A stretch of DNA of 64,000 nt from a virus, in the IMG/VR virus record IMGVR_UViG_3300049460_000157, positions 1 to 64,000 of that record; one strand, written 5' to 3'. The notes under the pieces were generated by a model that had not been told where the DNA came from, did no database searches, and was given only the letters and a program-made list of their open reading frames with translations. The translations under genes were made by a program, and so were the position numbers. Each line of letters begins with the position of its first letter. Within the stretch, counting starts at the first letter, position 1. Positions 25,106 to 31,807 of this stretch are shown here, piece after piece.

Positions 25106-25107
25106 GC

Positions 25108-25293
25108 ATGCAGGTCTACACCTCGGCATTCGTGCAAGGGATGCTCGACGCACGCACGGAGTTCGATCTGCGTGTGCGTGATCCGGAAAACAAAACAGTG
25201 GTCTGTCCGTTCGATCCGTCCACCGAGTCACAGCAATGGGACTACTGGTGGGAGGGCTACAACGCTCACCGTGATCCCAAGATCGTCACCTGA
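25108..25293 (+). CDS. 61-residue early protein
   Basis: ATG 25108 with GGAG; begins 3 bp after the previous stop. Sequence includes AFVQGMLDARTEFDL and ends with a Trp-rich QQWDYWWEGYNAHRD motif typical of small phage proteins of unknown function. Ends 17 bp before the second hairpin promoter. Confidence 0.7.
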   Translation: MQVYTSAFVQGMLDARTEFDLRVRDPENKTVVCPFDPSTESQQWDYWWEGYNAHRDPKIVT

Positions 25294-25310
25294 TTTCAAC
25301 ACGTAGTTGT

Positions 25311-25329
25311 GCCGCTCCGCGGCTTTTGG
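25311..25329 (+). promoter_or_regulatory. Second hairpin promoter of virion RNA polymerase
   Basis: GCCGC-TCC-GCGGC (25311-25323), spacer TTTT, then GG at 25328. Same loop and spacing as the 24007 promoter, and the TTTT-GG junction is identical to the N4 P2 layout as I recall it. Different stem sequence with kept loop argues for selection on structure. Confidence 0.87.
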
Positions 25330-25332
25330 TTG

Positions 25333-25351
25333 GGGTCTCAGATCGAGACCC
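25333..25351 (+). other. 5'-leader hairpin after the second early promoter
   Basis: GGGTCTC-AGATC-GAGACCC starts five bases after the predicted start site. A stem at the very 5' end often stabilises phage mRNAs; it has no T-run. Confidence 0.55.
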
Positions 25352-25374
25352 AATTTCTACTCTCTCTCAGTTAA

Positions 25375-25392
25375 CTAGACATATCTTTGGAG
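25375..25392 (+). promoter_or_regulatory. CTAGACATATCTTTG promoter motif
   Basis: CTAGACATATCTTTGGAG ten bases before the ATG at 25402; the GGAG end also serves as ribosome site. Member of the recurring 18-mer family, so this gene may have both an early (25311) and a middle promoter. Confidence 0.6.
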
Positions 25393-25401
25393 TAATACAT
25401 C

Positions 25402-25815
25402 ATGGGCGTCAATTTCGAAGCAAAAGATTTCGCAACCACGTTCGGCGCAAACAAGAACAAGTCGTCGGCCGCGGCCAATCAGGACCGTCCGAAGTCGGAG
25501 TTCTGGCTGAACATCGGCTACGTGGCCGAGGGTGCAGGCAAGGACGGTGACGACGCATTCGTGTCGCTGCCGGTCGGCATCCCGCTGGACACGCAGGAAA
25601 AGCTCAAGACCAACTCCAGCAATGCGGAGTTCGCCCAGCTTCAGGCTGCACGCAACGACCTGCTGGATCAGCTGCTGGAGTTCGCCAAGACGCTGAAGCC
25701 CGGCCAGGACGAGGTCTTCAACATCCAGGTGCAGATCCGTCGCATCAAGGAAGACACGCCGGTCAGCGTCGGTGAGGACAACAAGTTCGCACGCAAGCTG
25801 GCGTTTGCAGCGTAA
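25402..25815 (+). CDS. Early protein resembling small phage ssDNA-binding-like family
   Basis: 137 residues. Central SEFWLNIGYVAEGAG, FVSLPVGIPLDTQEKLKTN and a helix AEFAQLQAARNDLLDQLLEFAK followed by a strand EVFNIQVQIRRI. This pattern (LNIG ... FVSLPxGIPLDT ... helix ... LxVQxRR) is a widespread small phage family often listed next to single-strand DNA-binding functions. N4 gp2, an early ssDNA-binding protein that recruits RNAP II, would be of similar size; equivalence is an inference. Confidence 0.6.
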   Translation: MGVNFEAKDFATTFGANKNKSSAAANQDRPKSEFWLNIGYVAEGAGKDGDDAFVSLPVGIPLDTQEKLKTNSSNAEFAQLQAARNDLLDQLLEFAKTLKPGQDEVFNIQVQIRRIKEDTPVSVGEDNKFARKLAFAA

Positions 25816-25946
25816 ACACAACGTCAGGTCAGGAGGAGTGTGGCTATAATGCCACGCTCTTCCTATTTAACTCTAATTGGATAGTCAGCTATCTAAAACC
25901 TAAGTTGGATAGGCAGGAGCATTTCGACGAAGACAACCTAAAGGAT

Positions 25947-26276
25947 ATGACTGTGAAGAAGCTGCTGATTTCGATGCTCGTTTTGCTGCCCCTGACTGCT
26001 CACGCAGATCTGGTCGCTTACACCACCAATGAGAGCAACGGACGCATCGAACTGCTGGACTCCACAGTCCCGGCGAGTCTCTGGAACATCCCTGGATGCA
26101 TCAAGGCTCACGTCGCCCATGTCTGGGGCGATGGGATCGATGACATCTACGGATGCTGGATTGCTTCCAGTGACACGGTCACGGTCACCTATCCGGGCGT
26201 CGGTCAGCGTACCTACGCAAGGACCAGATTTACGTTCAAAACCCACCCTACCCCAACCAGCAAGGAAACGATGTGA
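25947..26276 (+). CDS. Secreted early protein with signal peptide
   Basis: 109 residues from ATG 25947 (AAAGGA just upstream; GTG 25953 is an alternative). Signal peptide KKLLISMLVLLPLTAHA with a cleavage site AHA-D around residue 21. Mature part is beta-rich with two cysteines (PGCIKAH and YGCWIAS) that could form a disulfide, ending near YARTRFTF. An exported early protein could alter receptors or exclude superinfecting phage. The preceding noncoding stretch (25816-25946) has a TATAAT-looped hairpin at about 25845-25865. Confidence 0.72.
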   Translation: MTVKKLLISMLVLLPLTAHADLVAYTTNESNGRIELLDSTVPASLWNIPGCIKAHVAHVWGDGIDDIYGCWIASSDTVTVTYPGVGQRTYARTRFTFKTHPTPTSKETM

Positions 26277-26812
26277 TTAACAAGAAGCTCAGCTACGCCG
26301 GCATTGGGCCGCGCAACACACCGCTCGAGGTGTGTGAGCAGATGGTGCATGTGGCGAAACAGATGGACGAGCAGGGCTGGATTGTCAGATCCGGCCACGC
26401 ACAGGGCGCCGACCAGGCATGGGCCTGTGGTCATGCGCCTGAGAACCGTGAGATCTATCTGCCGTGGCACAGCTTCAACATCGTGGGTGAGCTGCCAGCC
26501 GGATTCCAGGTGAGTCCGGTCACACCGCAGCTCGAGGCCGTGGCCCGAGTTGCCCATCGTGGCTGGGACAATCTCAGACAGGGTGGCCAGAAACTGATGA
26601 TGAGAAACGTCTCGATCATCCTCGGCCACAACCTGGACGATCCGGTCCAGTTCGTGGCGTACTGGTCACCGCAGCGCAAGGTTCAGGGCGGCACAGGTAA
26701 CGCTGTGCATCTCGCATCACTCTATGGCATCCCGAGTTTCAACATCGCGTTCGAAGAAGACCAGCAGGGCATGTCCTCATTCGTCGACTCGTTGCACGAA
26801 GGATGCACATGA
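26273..26812 (+). CDS. SLOG/DprA-like Rossmann protein
   Basis: 179 residues from GTG 26273 (AAGGAAA upstream, overlapping the previous stop). Motifs of the SLOG nucleotide-binding superfamily: SYAGIGPRNTP at the start, SGHAQGADQAWA near 42, and GGTGNAVHLASLYGIPSFN near 145. Close to the YspA/cpYpsA-like phage subset. These proteins bind nucleotide-derived ligands; enzymatic reaction unknown. First of several nucleotide-type genes in this early stretch. Confidence 0.82.
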   Translation: MINKKLSYAGIGPRNTPLEVCEQMVHVAKQMDEQGWIVRSGHAQGADQAWACGHAPENREIYLPWHSFNIVGELPAGFQVSPVTPQLEAVARVAHRGWDNLRQGGQKLMMRNVSIILGHNLDDPVQFVAYWSPQRKVQGGTGNAVHLASLYGIPSFNIAFEEDQQGMSSFVDSLHEGCT

Positions 26813-26843
26813 CGTAATCAATAAAAAAGCAGGAGAGCGGCCG

Positions 26844-27155
26844 ATGTCCAATCCGAGCCCCAAGGAAGTGCTGGAAGTATTGCGAATGTCCGAAGAACAG
26901 ATGATGAAGGTTGACATCATCACCCTGTACCAGGCGTTTTACGCGTTGCCTACCCACTATCCGCTGGCCATGTGCAATGCACAGACCGGTAAAGGGTTCG
27001 AGAAGCTGAACGAAGTTGAGCGCTCCATCGCAACACGTATCGTGAAAGCCGTGCAACACCGCTGTCCCATGCCGAAGGTTGAACGCTGGAAGAAGTTCGA
27101 AGCGCCTGCGGCGAATGACTCAGCACCGCCAAAGCTGCGCATCACGCATCACTAG
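26844..27155 (+). CDS. 103-residue hypothetical protein
   Basis: ATG 26844, AGGAGA ribosome site. Helical: PSPKEVLEVLRMSEEQMMKVD, LYQAFYALPTH, VERSIATRIVKAVQHRC; basic and Pro-rich tail. No domain recognised. Placed between the SLOG gene and a small basic protein. Confidence 0.65.
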   Translation: MSNPSPKEVLEVLRMSEEQMMKVDIITLYQAFYALPTHYPLAMCNAQTGKGFEKLNEVERSIATRIVKAVQHRCPMPKVERWKKFEAPAANDSAPPKLRITHH

Positions 27156-27204
27156 AACAATCAGATCTTGCCCTTAGTGTCACGTCATCAATAAGGACTA
27201 CTAC

Positions 27205-27396
27205 GTGAAGAACTACCAGCAGACACCGAAGCAACGCCGGATCCAGAAGAAGAAACTGGAGCTGAGCAAGCGTGCGGCCGCACATTGCAAGCCGCACTTC
27301 ACTCCGCGGGAAAGCTGGACTTCGCGCAAGAAGGTGGGCGGTGTGCCGATGGCCATCCTCGACCACAAACAGCACGTTTATCACGGCTGGTGGTGA
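27205..27396 (+). CDS. Small basic protein, 63 residues
   Basis: GTG 27205 with AAGGA. First 45 residues strongly basic (KQRRIQKKKLELSKRAAAHCK), possibly nucleic-acid binding, then DHKQHVYHGWW. No fold recognised. Intergenic 27156-27204 holds nothing notable. Confidence 0.65.
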   Translation: MKNYQQTPKQRRIQKKKLELSKRAAAHCKPHFTPRESWTSRKKVGGVPMAILDHKQHVYHGWW

Positions 27397-27399
27397 GCC

Positions 27400-27597
27400 A
27401 TGAGCCGATCACCATTCTGCGAATGCGATGGCTCGTTCGGTCACGAGTGTGGCGTCTGCATCACTGAGCGTCAGGACGCTGAAGCCGAGCGTCGATGGAA
27501 TTAGCACAATCCCATCCACTGCATCTGCCCGGAAAGCGCTGCCTATCACACCCATGCCTGTAACCAGCAGGACTGGTCAAAGAACCAGGGACATTAG
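27400..27597 (+). pseudogene. Cys-rich small ORF interrupted by an amber codon
   Basis: From ATG 27400 the frame codes 34 residues with FCECDGSFGHECGVC, then meets TAG at 27502-27504. The same frame continues for 30 codons with HCICPESAAYHTHAC and a TAG at 27595-27597. Paired cysteines on both sides make a zinc-ribbon-like protein of about 65 residues if the TAG were CAG (Gln). Either a recent nonsense mutation, amber read-through, or a truncated 34-residue product. Ribosome site is weak. Confidence 0.5.
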
Positions 27598-27599
27598 CC

Positions 27600-27886
27600 A
27601 TGGACAAGAAAGTCGCATTCGTCACCGATGTCCGCATCGTCGCATCCGATGACATCTGGCCCACAGAGTTCAGCCTGTGGGGCTTCTTCATGCTGCAAGG
27701 ACTCATCGTTGTGGACTGCCCACAGGCCGCGGCGATGGCAAGAAGTTCCTGCCTGGTGAAGAGGTGCGCAGCACCAAGCTGATTCGCATGGACCCGGACA
27801 AAAACGAGTTCGAGACCATGAACACCATCTACAAGGTCGTCCCCAATGCACATGTCGATGTGTACCGGATGACCGATCCAACCTGA
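27600..27886 (+). pseudogene. Small gene apparently split by a -1 frameshift
   Basis: ATG 27600 opens a frame (KKVAFVTDVRIVASDDIWPT) that ends at 27782 after losing sensible composition near 27710. In the -1 frame a natural-looking continuation (GDGKKFLPGEEVRSTKLIR, then EFETMNTIYKVVP) runs to 27886. No slippery heptamer is visible at the junction, so a disabling indel is more likely than programmed shifting. Unknown function. Confidence 0.5.
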
Positions 27887-27900
27887 ACCAGGGAGCAAAG

Positions 27901-28284
27901 ATGCAATCGACGCTGCTCAGCCGCAGGGAGATCAACGATCTCTACCTCGGCAAATGTGAAATACCGGCCCAGTCCGAACTGCTCACCCAGTTCTACCGTG
28001 TGTACGCCGGCTGGCTGGTTGCAGGCGCACCGGAAGGAGTCATCTTCACCCGCTCGTCGGGACTGTGCCAGAACCTGAAGATGTACCTGCTGCAGACCGG
28101 CAAGAGCGATCGCCAGACCGTCACTGAGCTGGGGATGGAGATGCGCAGGCAGTTCATCAACGCACGGCGCAACGATGCCTATCCGTTCGATGGCCACTCG
28201 GACAGCTACCAGCGTTCTGCTGGCGAGCGCAACTGCCACGCAAACGAAAACCGTATCAAGTGGGTGAATGAACATGCCGAATGA
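27901..28284 (+). CDS. 127-residue hypothetical protein
   Basis: ATG 27901 with AGGGAG. Helical region LLTQFYRVYAGWLVAGAPEGV, then SSGLCQNLKMYLLQTGKSDRQ, and a polar Asn/Arg/His tail. The ALxxQFYxxYxxWLxxGAP pattern is common among small phage proteins of unknown role. Overlaps the next gene by 17 nt. Confidence 0.7.
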   Translation: MQSTLLSRREINDLYLGKCEIPAQSELLTQFYRVYAGWLVAGAPEGVIFTRSSGLCQNLKMYLLQTGKSDRQTVTELGMEMRRQFINARRNDAYPFDGHSDSYQRSAGERNCHANENRIKWVNEHAE

Positions 28285-28606
28285 ACTGATGGTCGTCAAC
28301 AAACACCACGGACAGTGGCCGAATCGACGCTATGTCTACATCGGTCGACCGTCACCGTTAGGCAACCCACATGCAATGGGTGGTGAGAGAACACGGGAAG
28401 AGGTCATCTATCTCTTCAAGGAAGACCTGCAGAAGAAGCTCGAAGCAGGTGATGAGGCTGTCATCAATGAACTGGAGCGCATTGGAGCAATGGTCATGGA
28501 CAACTCAGGTGAGCCTGTGTGTCTGGTGTGCTTCTGTGCACCGAAAGCCTGTCACGGTGATGTGATCAAGAAGGTCATCGAAGAAGCCATCAAGGAGATC
28601 GCGTGA
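28268..28606 (+). CDS. DUF4326 family protein
   Basis: 112 residues from ATG 28268. Family signature: YVYIGRPSPLGNPHAM near the start and CFCAPKACHGDVIKKVI near the end. DUF4326 proteins are found in phages and bacteria near nucleotide-metabolism genes; the Cys/His set may bind metal or a nucleotide, reaction unknown. Overlaps both neighbours, so tightly co-expressed. Confidence 0.85.
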   Translation: MNMPNELMVVNKHHGQWPNRRYVYIGRPSPLGNPHAMGGERTREEVIYLFKEDLQKKLEAGDEAVINELERIGAMVMDNSGEPVCLVCFCAPKACHGDVIKKVIEEAIKEIA

Positions 28607-28992
28607 ACAACAAACCCATTTTCGTCTTCGGATCCAACGAGGCAGGCATCCACGGTGCCGGCGCAGCCAAGACCGCATACCAGAAACACGGTGCACGCTG
28701 GAACATGGGCTACGGCCACTATGGCGACTCGTTCGCCATTCCCACCAAGGACTGCCACATCAAGACGTTGCCGCTCGAGCGGGTGCGCGATTACGTGACA
28801 GGCTTCCTTGCCTATGCACGCGGCAACCTCGATCGCCAGTTCCAGGTAACACGAATCGGTTGTGGCCTGGCCGGCTACCACGATGTCGACATTGCCCAGC
28901 TCTTCAAGCATGCACCGGAGAACTGCCACTTCGACGATCTCTGGAAGCCGTACCTACCGGATCAGATGAACTTCTGGGGAACATTCGCATGA
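28603..28992 (+). CDS. A1S_2505-family / macro-domain-like phage protein
   Basis: 129 residues from GTG 28603. Begins FVFGSNEAGIHGAGAAKTA, with a GYGHYGDSFAIPTKD segment and GCGLAGYHDVDI. These match the A1S_2505 phage non-structural family, a macro-like fold; macro domains bind ADP-ribose. Forms a unit with the DUF4326 gene (4-nt overlap). Could act on ADP-ribose-type metabolites or signals; no activity is shown by sequence alone. Confidence 0.8.
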   Translation: MNNKPIFVFGSNEAGIHGAGAAKTAYQKHGARWNMGYGHYGDSFAIPTKDCHIKTLPLERVRDYVTGFLAYARGNLDRQFQVTRIGCGLAGYHDVDIAQLFKHAPENCHFDDLWKPYLPDQMNFWGTFA

Positions 28993-29177
28993 GCAACGCA
29001 GCCATCAAAGAGGACTTCATCCTCGAATCGGCCTATGGCCACAAGATCATGAGCTTCCCGACTGCGGAGAAAGCTCGTGAGTGGGCCGAACAGCGCCGTG
29101 AGACAGCCAAGGGTGTCATCCCGGCTGTGCGTCTGGTCAAGAAAACCGTCATCGAAGAGGAAATGGGCCATGTCTGA
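28989..29177 (+). CDS. 62-residue hypothetical protein before RNAP1
   Basis: ATG 28989, overlapping the previous gene by 4 nt and RNAP1 by 8 nt. Sequence: SAYGHKIMSFPTAEKAREWAEQRRE, then basic VRLVKKTVIEE. Small alpha/beta protein with no recognised family. Confidence 0.65.
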   Translation: MSNAAIKEDFILESAYGHKIMSFPTAEKAREWAEQRRETAKGVIPAVRLVKKTVIEEEMGHV

Positions 29178-30000
29178 TTCCGGCATTCAAGCAAAGCGTG
29201 CTGCACACCAGATCGAACTCGAGCGGCTCTTCAGCAAGAACCAGCTCATGCAGCGGATCCGGGCCGAATTCAGCGAGTGTGCTGCGTTCGACTTCAAGGT
29301 TTATCTGAAGGAGCAGGACATCCCCGAAGACTTCGGCATCGAGCTGCTCGCCCAGATGGCGCTGCACAAGCGTGCTGACCTGCCGACCATGGTTGGCTGT
29401 CTGCGCCACCTGTGCGCCACCTCACAGGAATGTGCTGACCTGCTGCTCAAGTGTGCGATGGCGGATCTGATGGACTGGTCCCCTACCCTGCGCATCTTCG
29501 TGGTCAAATTCACGATCAGTGCTGATGTGCAGACTGACATCGACCGGTTCCAGTATCCGCTGCCGATGGTCGTCGAGCCCAAGGAAGTGAAGTCCAACAA
29601 GCAGTCAGGCTACTTCCTGAACAACAACAGCATCATCCTGAAGAACAACCACCATGACGATGATGTGTGTCTCGACCACATCAACCGCATGAACCGTGTG
29701 AAGTTCAAAGTCAACTTCGACACGGCCAGCATGATCAAGAACCAGTGGAGGAACCTTGACAAGCCCAAGGATGGAGAAACAACAGCGGACTTCGAACGGC
29801 GAGTACGCGCTTTCAACAAATACGACAAGACTGCTCATGATGTCATCGGCGTACTTATTCAGCACGGAAACGAGTTCCACAGTACCCACAGGTACTGCAA
29901 ACGTGGCCGGACCTATTGCCAGGGATATCACGTCAACTACCAGGGAACAGCCTGGAACAAAGCCGTGATCGAGTTCGCGGCCGGCGAGGTGACGAGGTGA
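29170..30000 (+). CDS. RNA polymerase II small subunit RNAP1 (N4 gp15-like)
   Basis: 276 residues (N4 gp15: 269). It is the N-terminal half of a T7-type single-subunit polymerase: YPLPMVVEPKEVKSN near 140 corresponds to the PPxPW region of T7 RNAP, and CKRGRTYCQGYHVNYQGT near 250 carries the conserved xxGR motif that contacts the template and nucleotide. The fingers/palm half is encoded separately at 33263. In N4 the two genes are adjacent; here they lie 3.3 kb apart. Confidence 0.88.
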   Translation: MSDSGIQAKRAAHQIELERLFSKNQLMQRIRAEFSECAAFDFKVYLKEQDIPEDFGIELLAQMALHKRADLPTMVGCLRHLCATSQECADLLLKCAMADLMDWSPTLRIFVVKFTISADVQTDIDRFQYPLPMVVEPKEVKSNKQSGYFLNNNSIILKNNHHDDDVCLDHINRMNRVKFKVNFDTASMIKNQWRNLDKPKDGETTADFERRVRAFNKYDKTAHDVIGVLIQHGNEFHSTHRYCKRGRTYCQGYHVNYQGTAWNKAVIEFAAGEVTR

Positions 30001-30161
30001 ACGAGCCCAAACAACATACCTGGGTGCAGGGCAAGGATCTCGGTTTCAAGGAAACAAGTCATTTGCACAATGCGCTAGTCTGCAAAGAATGTGGCGTGCT
30101 ACGCCGTCCTGATGGTGGCAACGGCCAGTGTCGTGGCCCCATCAAGGTAGGCCTGCGATGA
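29997..30161 (+). CDS. 54-residue zinc-finger-like protein
   Basis: GTG 29997, overlapping the RNAP1 stop. Contains VCKECGVLRR and a later GQCRG, with two upstream His (SHLHNA), a possible CHC zinc site. No known family; the coupling to RNAP1 suggests co-translation. Confidence 0.6.
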   Translation: MNEPKQHTWVQGKDLGFKETSHLHNALVCKECGVLRRPDGGNGQCRGPIKVGLR

Positions 30162-30334
30162 CTGTCGACCAGGTAACCAGGAAACTGAAGGAGATCAGCC
30201 TTCGGGGCCACGGCCGCAAGCAGCTGATCCTCACCGACTGGAACTCGACCAGTGAGATCACCAGCATCCAGATGATTCAGGATGGCAAGTTGAGGGTCAT
30301 CGTCGAGTTTGAATATGGAGATCTCAATGAATGA
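30158..30334 (+). CDS. 58-residue hypothetical protein
   Basis: ATG 30158 (AAGGTAGG upstream), 4-nt overlap with the previous stop. Alpha/beta: DQVTRKLKEISLRGHGRKQL, then DGKLRVIVEFEYG. Function unknown. Confidence 0.65.
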   Translation: MTVDQVTRKLKEISLRGHGRKQLILTDWNSTSEITSIQMIQDGKLRVIVEFEYGDLNE

Positions 30335-30524
30335 ACGAGCAAAGCGTCTAGGTGAAGCCATCCGGCGATTCGAGCAGGCTGTGCGTGCCGACGAGATGCG
30401 AGGTGCGCAACGTCCGGAGGACCAGGAAGATATCAAGCGTGAGTACCGGGAAGCACTAAGCCATCTGGCGAATGTGATTACCGAGCCAACTTACCAAGGA
30501 ACCAAGGAAGGAAGTAACCAATGA
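30327..30524 (+). CDS. 65-residue helical protein
   Basis: ATG 30327 with GGAG; overlaps both neighbours. Charged helices (RAKRLGEAIRRFEQAVRAD, DQEDIKREYREALSHLANV). Its 3' end contains two CCAAGG copies (30494, 30502) of the dispersed motif. Function unknown. Confidence 0.65.
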   Translation: MNERAKRLGEAIRRFEQAVRADEMRGAQRPEDQEDIKREYREALSHLANVITEPTYQGTKEGSNQ

Positions 30525-30709
30525 GCGAAGCCCGTGAAGTCGCCGTGACCCTGCTACCCTGGTACAGAGCAATCCTCGGCTCAACGAAGTCGGCCAGCAC
30601 AGTAAGCAAGGCCATGCGATACATCCGTGAGCGCATGCGCAATGAGACCGAGACGGTCATGGATAACGTTGCGTGGGAACTCCATCAACTCGCAAAAGGT
30701 GACGCATGA
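30521..30709 (+). CDS. 62-residue hypothetical protein
   Basis: ATG 30521 behind AAGGAAGGAAG. Helical with VTLLPWYRAILGSTKSASTVSK and RERMRNETETVMDNVAWEL. Ends 4 nt into the next small gene. Unknown function. Confidence 0.65.
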   Translation: MSEAREVAVTLLPWYRAILGSTKSASTVSKAMRYIRERMRNETETVMDNVAWELHQLAKGDA

Positions 30710-30864
30710 GCGGCCCGACACAGCCCTGCCCTATCCTCTGCACCTGCCGGCCCACCCGTGGTCTGGCCTGCCACATTCATTGGGGCACTCGCCCCTATGA
30801 TCCGCTGAACGAAACGGCAAGGAAGACTCCTTCCAATCAACCAAGCAGTCCACCTTCCAAGTAA
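30706..30864 (+). CDS. 52-residue Cys-rich protein
   Basis: ATG 30706, TAA at 30862-30864. Carries CPILCTC and GLACHIHWG, a possible Cys4/His metal site, then a disordered Ser/Pro tail. Last gene before the partition module and directly followed by a hairpin. Small size leaves some doubt. Confidence 0.55.
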   Translation: MSGPTQPCPILCTCRPTRGLACHIHWGTRPYDPLNETARKTPSNQPSSPPSK

Positions 30865-30904
30865 CCAAGAAACGAGGGAGCCATCCCTCCTTCTATCCTT
30901 GGTT
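30863..30904. other. Nested hairpin bounding the partition module on its left
   Basis: GAGGGA-GCCA-TCCCTC (30874-30889) enclosed by AACCAAG (30863) and CTTGGTT (30898). The outer arms are an inverted pair of the dispersed motif. No T-run; may act as a weak terminator or protein site. Confidence 0.55.
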
Positions 30905-30950
30905 CCCTCCTTCACTCGCTCCTCTCTTTGAGACTTGCATCCCTCCGGGA

Positions 30951-30977
30951 TTGGTTTACCGTATACGGTTGAACCAA
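30951..30977. promoter_or_regulatory. Palindromic operator upstream of parA
   Basis: A perfect 12-bp palindrome ACCGTATACGGT (30958-30969) is flanked by TTGGTT (30951) and AACCAA (30972). It lies 17 bp before the parA start and includes a TATACG -10-like sequence, so a repressor bound here would block the promoter. ParG-type proteins autorepress their operons through such sites. Confidence 0.75.
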
Positions 30978-30993
30978 CCACTCCGGAGTTCAC

Positions 30994-31638
30994 ATGAAAA
31001 CAATCGTCTTCTCCTGCCTGAAGGGCGGGAGTGGCAAGACCACGCATTCCGCACATCTGGCCGTCGCTCTTGAGGCGATGGGCAAGGGTCCGGTCGTCAC
31101 CATGGACCTGGATCCGCAAGGCTCCTTCAGTGACTGGTGGAACGATCGCAAAGCCGACACACCGGTCTTCGCCATGGTCGAGGACATCAAGGCATTCCCG
31201 AAGAAACATGCAGCGCTGGTCGAGGCGGGGTTCGAGTATTGCGTGGTCGACACGCCGCCGCAGAATGCGGCCATCAACGAGGCTGCTGTCGAGGCCGCCG
31301 ACCTGGTGATCATCCCGGTCAAGCACTCCCCTCACGACATCCGGGCAGCGGTTACCACGGTTCAGCTCTGTGAGCGACTGAAGAAGAAGTTCTTCTTTCT
31401 GCTCAATGAGACCAACGGCAAGGGTGTGACGCTGGACGCCACACGTAACCTCGCCGCCATGGGACCGGTGATCCCGCATGCGGTGCCCAAGCTCAATGGC
31501 TACTGGCAGTCGATGATCGACGGCCGCACGTTCAGGGAGATGAACAAGGGCACCGGCGCCATCGTCGTGGAGCAGGTCGCCCAGTTTATCGTGGGCCAGT
31601 TCGAGAAGCCCGTAAAGAAGGAGAAAGCCTATGTCTAG
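30994..31638 (+). CDS. parA: ParA/ParF-type partition ATPase
   Basis: 214 residues, the size of small type Ib ParA proteins (ParF about 206). Deviant Walker A KGGSGKTT at residues 10-17, Walker A' MDLDPQGSFSDW near 38, Walker B YCVVDTPPQ near 80, and PVKHSPHDIRAA. GGAG lies six bases before the ATG. These ATPases form gradients on the nucleoid and position plasmid or phage-plasmid copies. Overlaps the next gene by 8 nt. No N-terminal HTH, as expected of type Ib. Confidence 0.9.
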   Translation: MKTIVFSCLKGGSGKTTHSAHLAVALEAMGKGPVVTMDLDPQGSFSDWWNDRKADTPVFAMVEDIKAFPKKHAALVEAGFEYCVVDTPPQNAAINEAAVEAADLVIIPVKHSPHDIRAAVTTVQLCERLKKKFFFLLNETNGKGVTLDATRNLAAMGPVIPHAVPKLNGYWQSMIDGRTFREMNKGTGAIVVEQVAQFIVGQFEKPVKKEKAYV

Positions 31639-31807
31639 GACGCAAAGCGCAGAAATGGCACTCAATCCACAGCGCTGGACATCTGCCAGCACTAGCCCGG
31701 CAGAAAATGGCGGCTTTGTTGCCTACGGTGACTACCTCACCCTGCGTCGCATGTACGAGGATGTGAAGGCTGAGCTCGATGTCTTGAAGGAGAAGGACCA
31801 TGTCTAG
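31631..31807 (+). CDS. 58-residue protein inside the partition operon
   Basis: ATG 31631 in the sequence ATGTCTAG, overlapping parA. Sequence NPQRWTSASTSPAENGGFVAY, then LRRMYEDVKAELDVLKEKD, a short C-terminal coiled coil. Its own end repeats the ATGTCTAG overlap with the next gene, so the three are translationally chained. Function unknown; a partition accessory is possible. Confidence 0.6.
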   Translation: MSRTQSAEMALNPQRWTSASTSPAENGGFVAYGDYLTLRRMYEDVKAELDVLKEKDHV

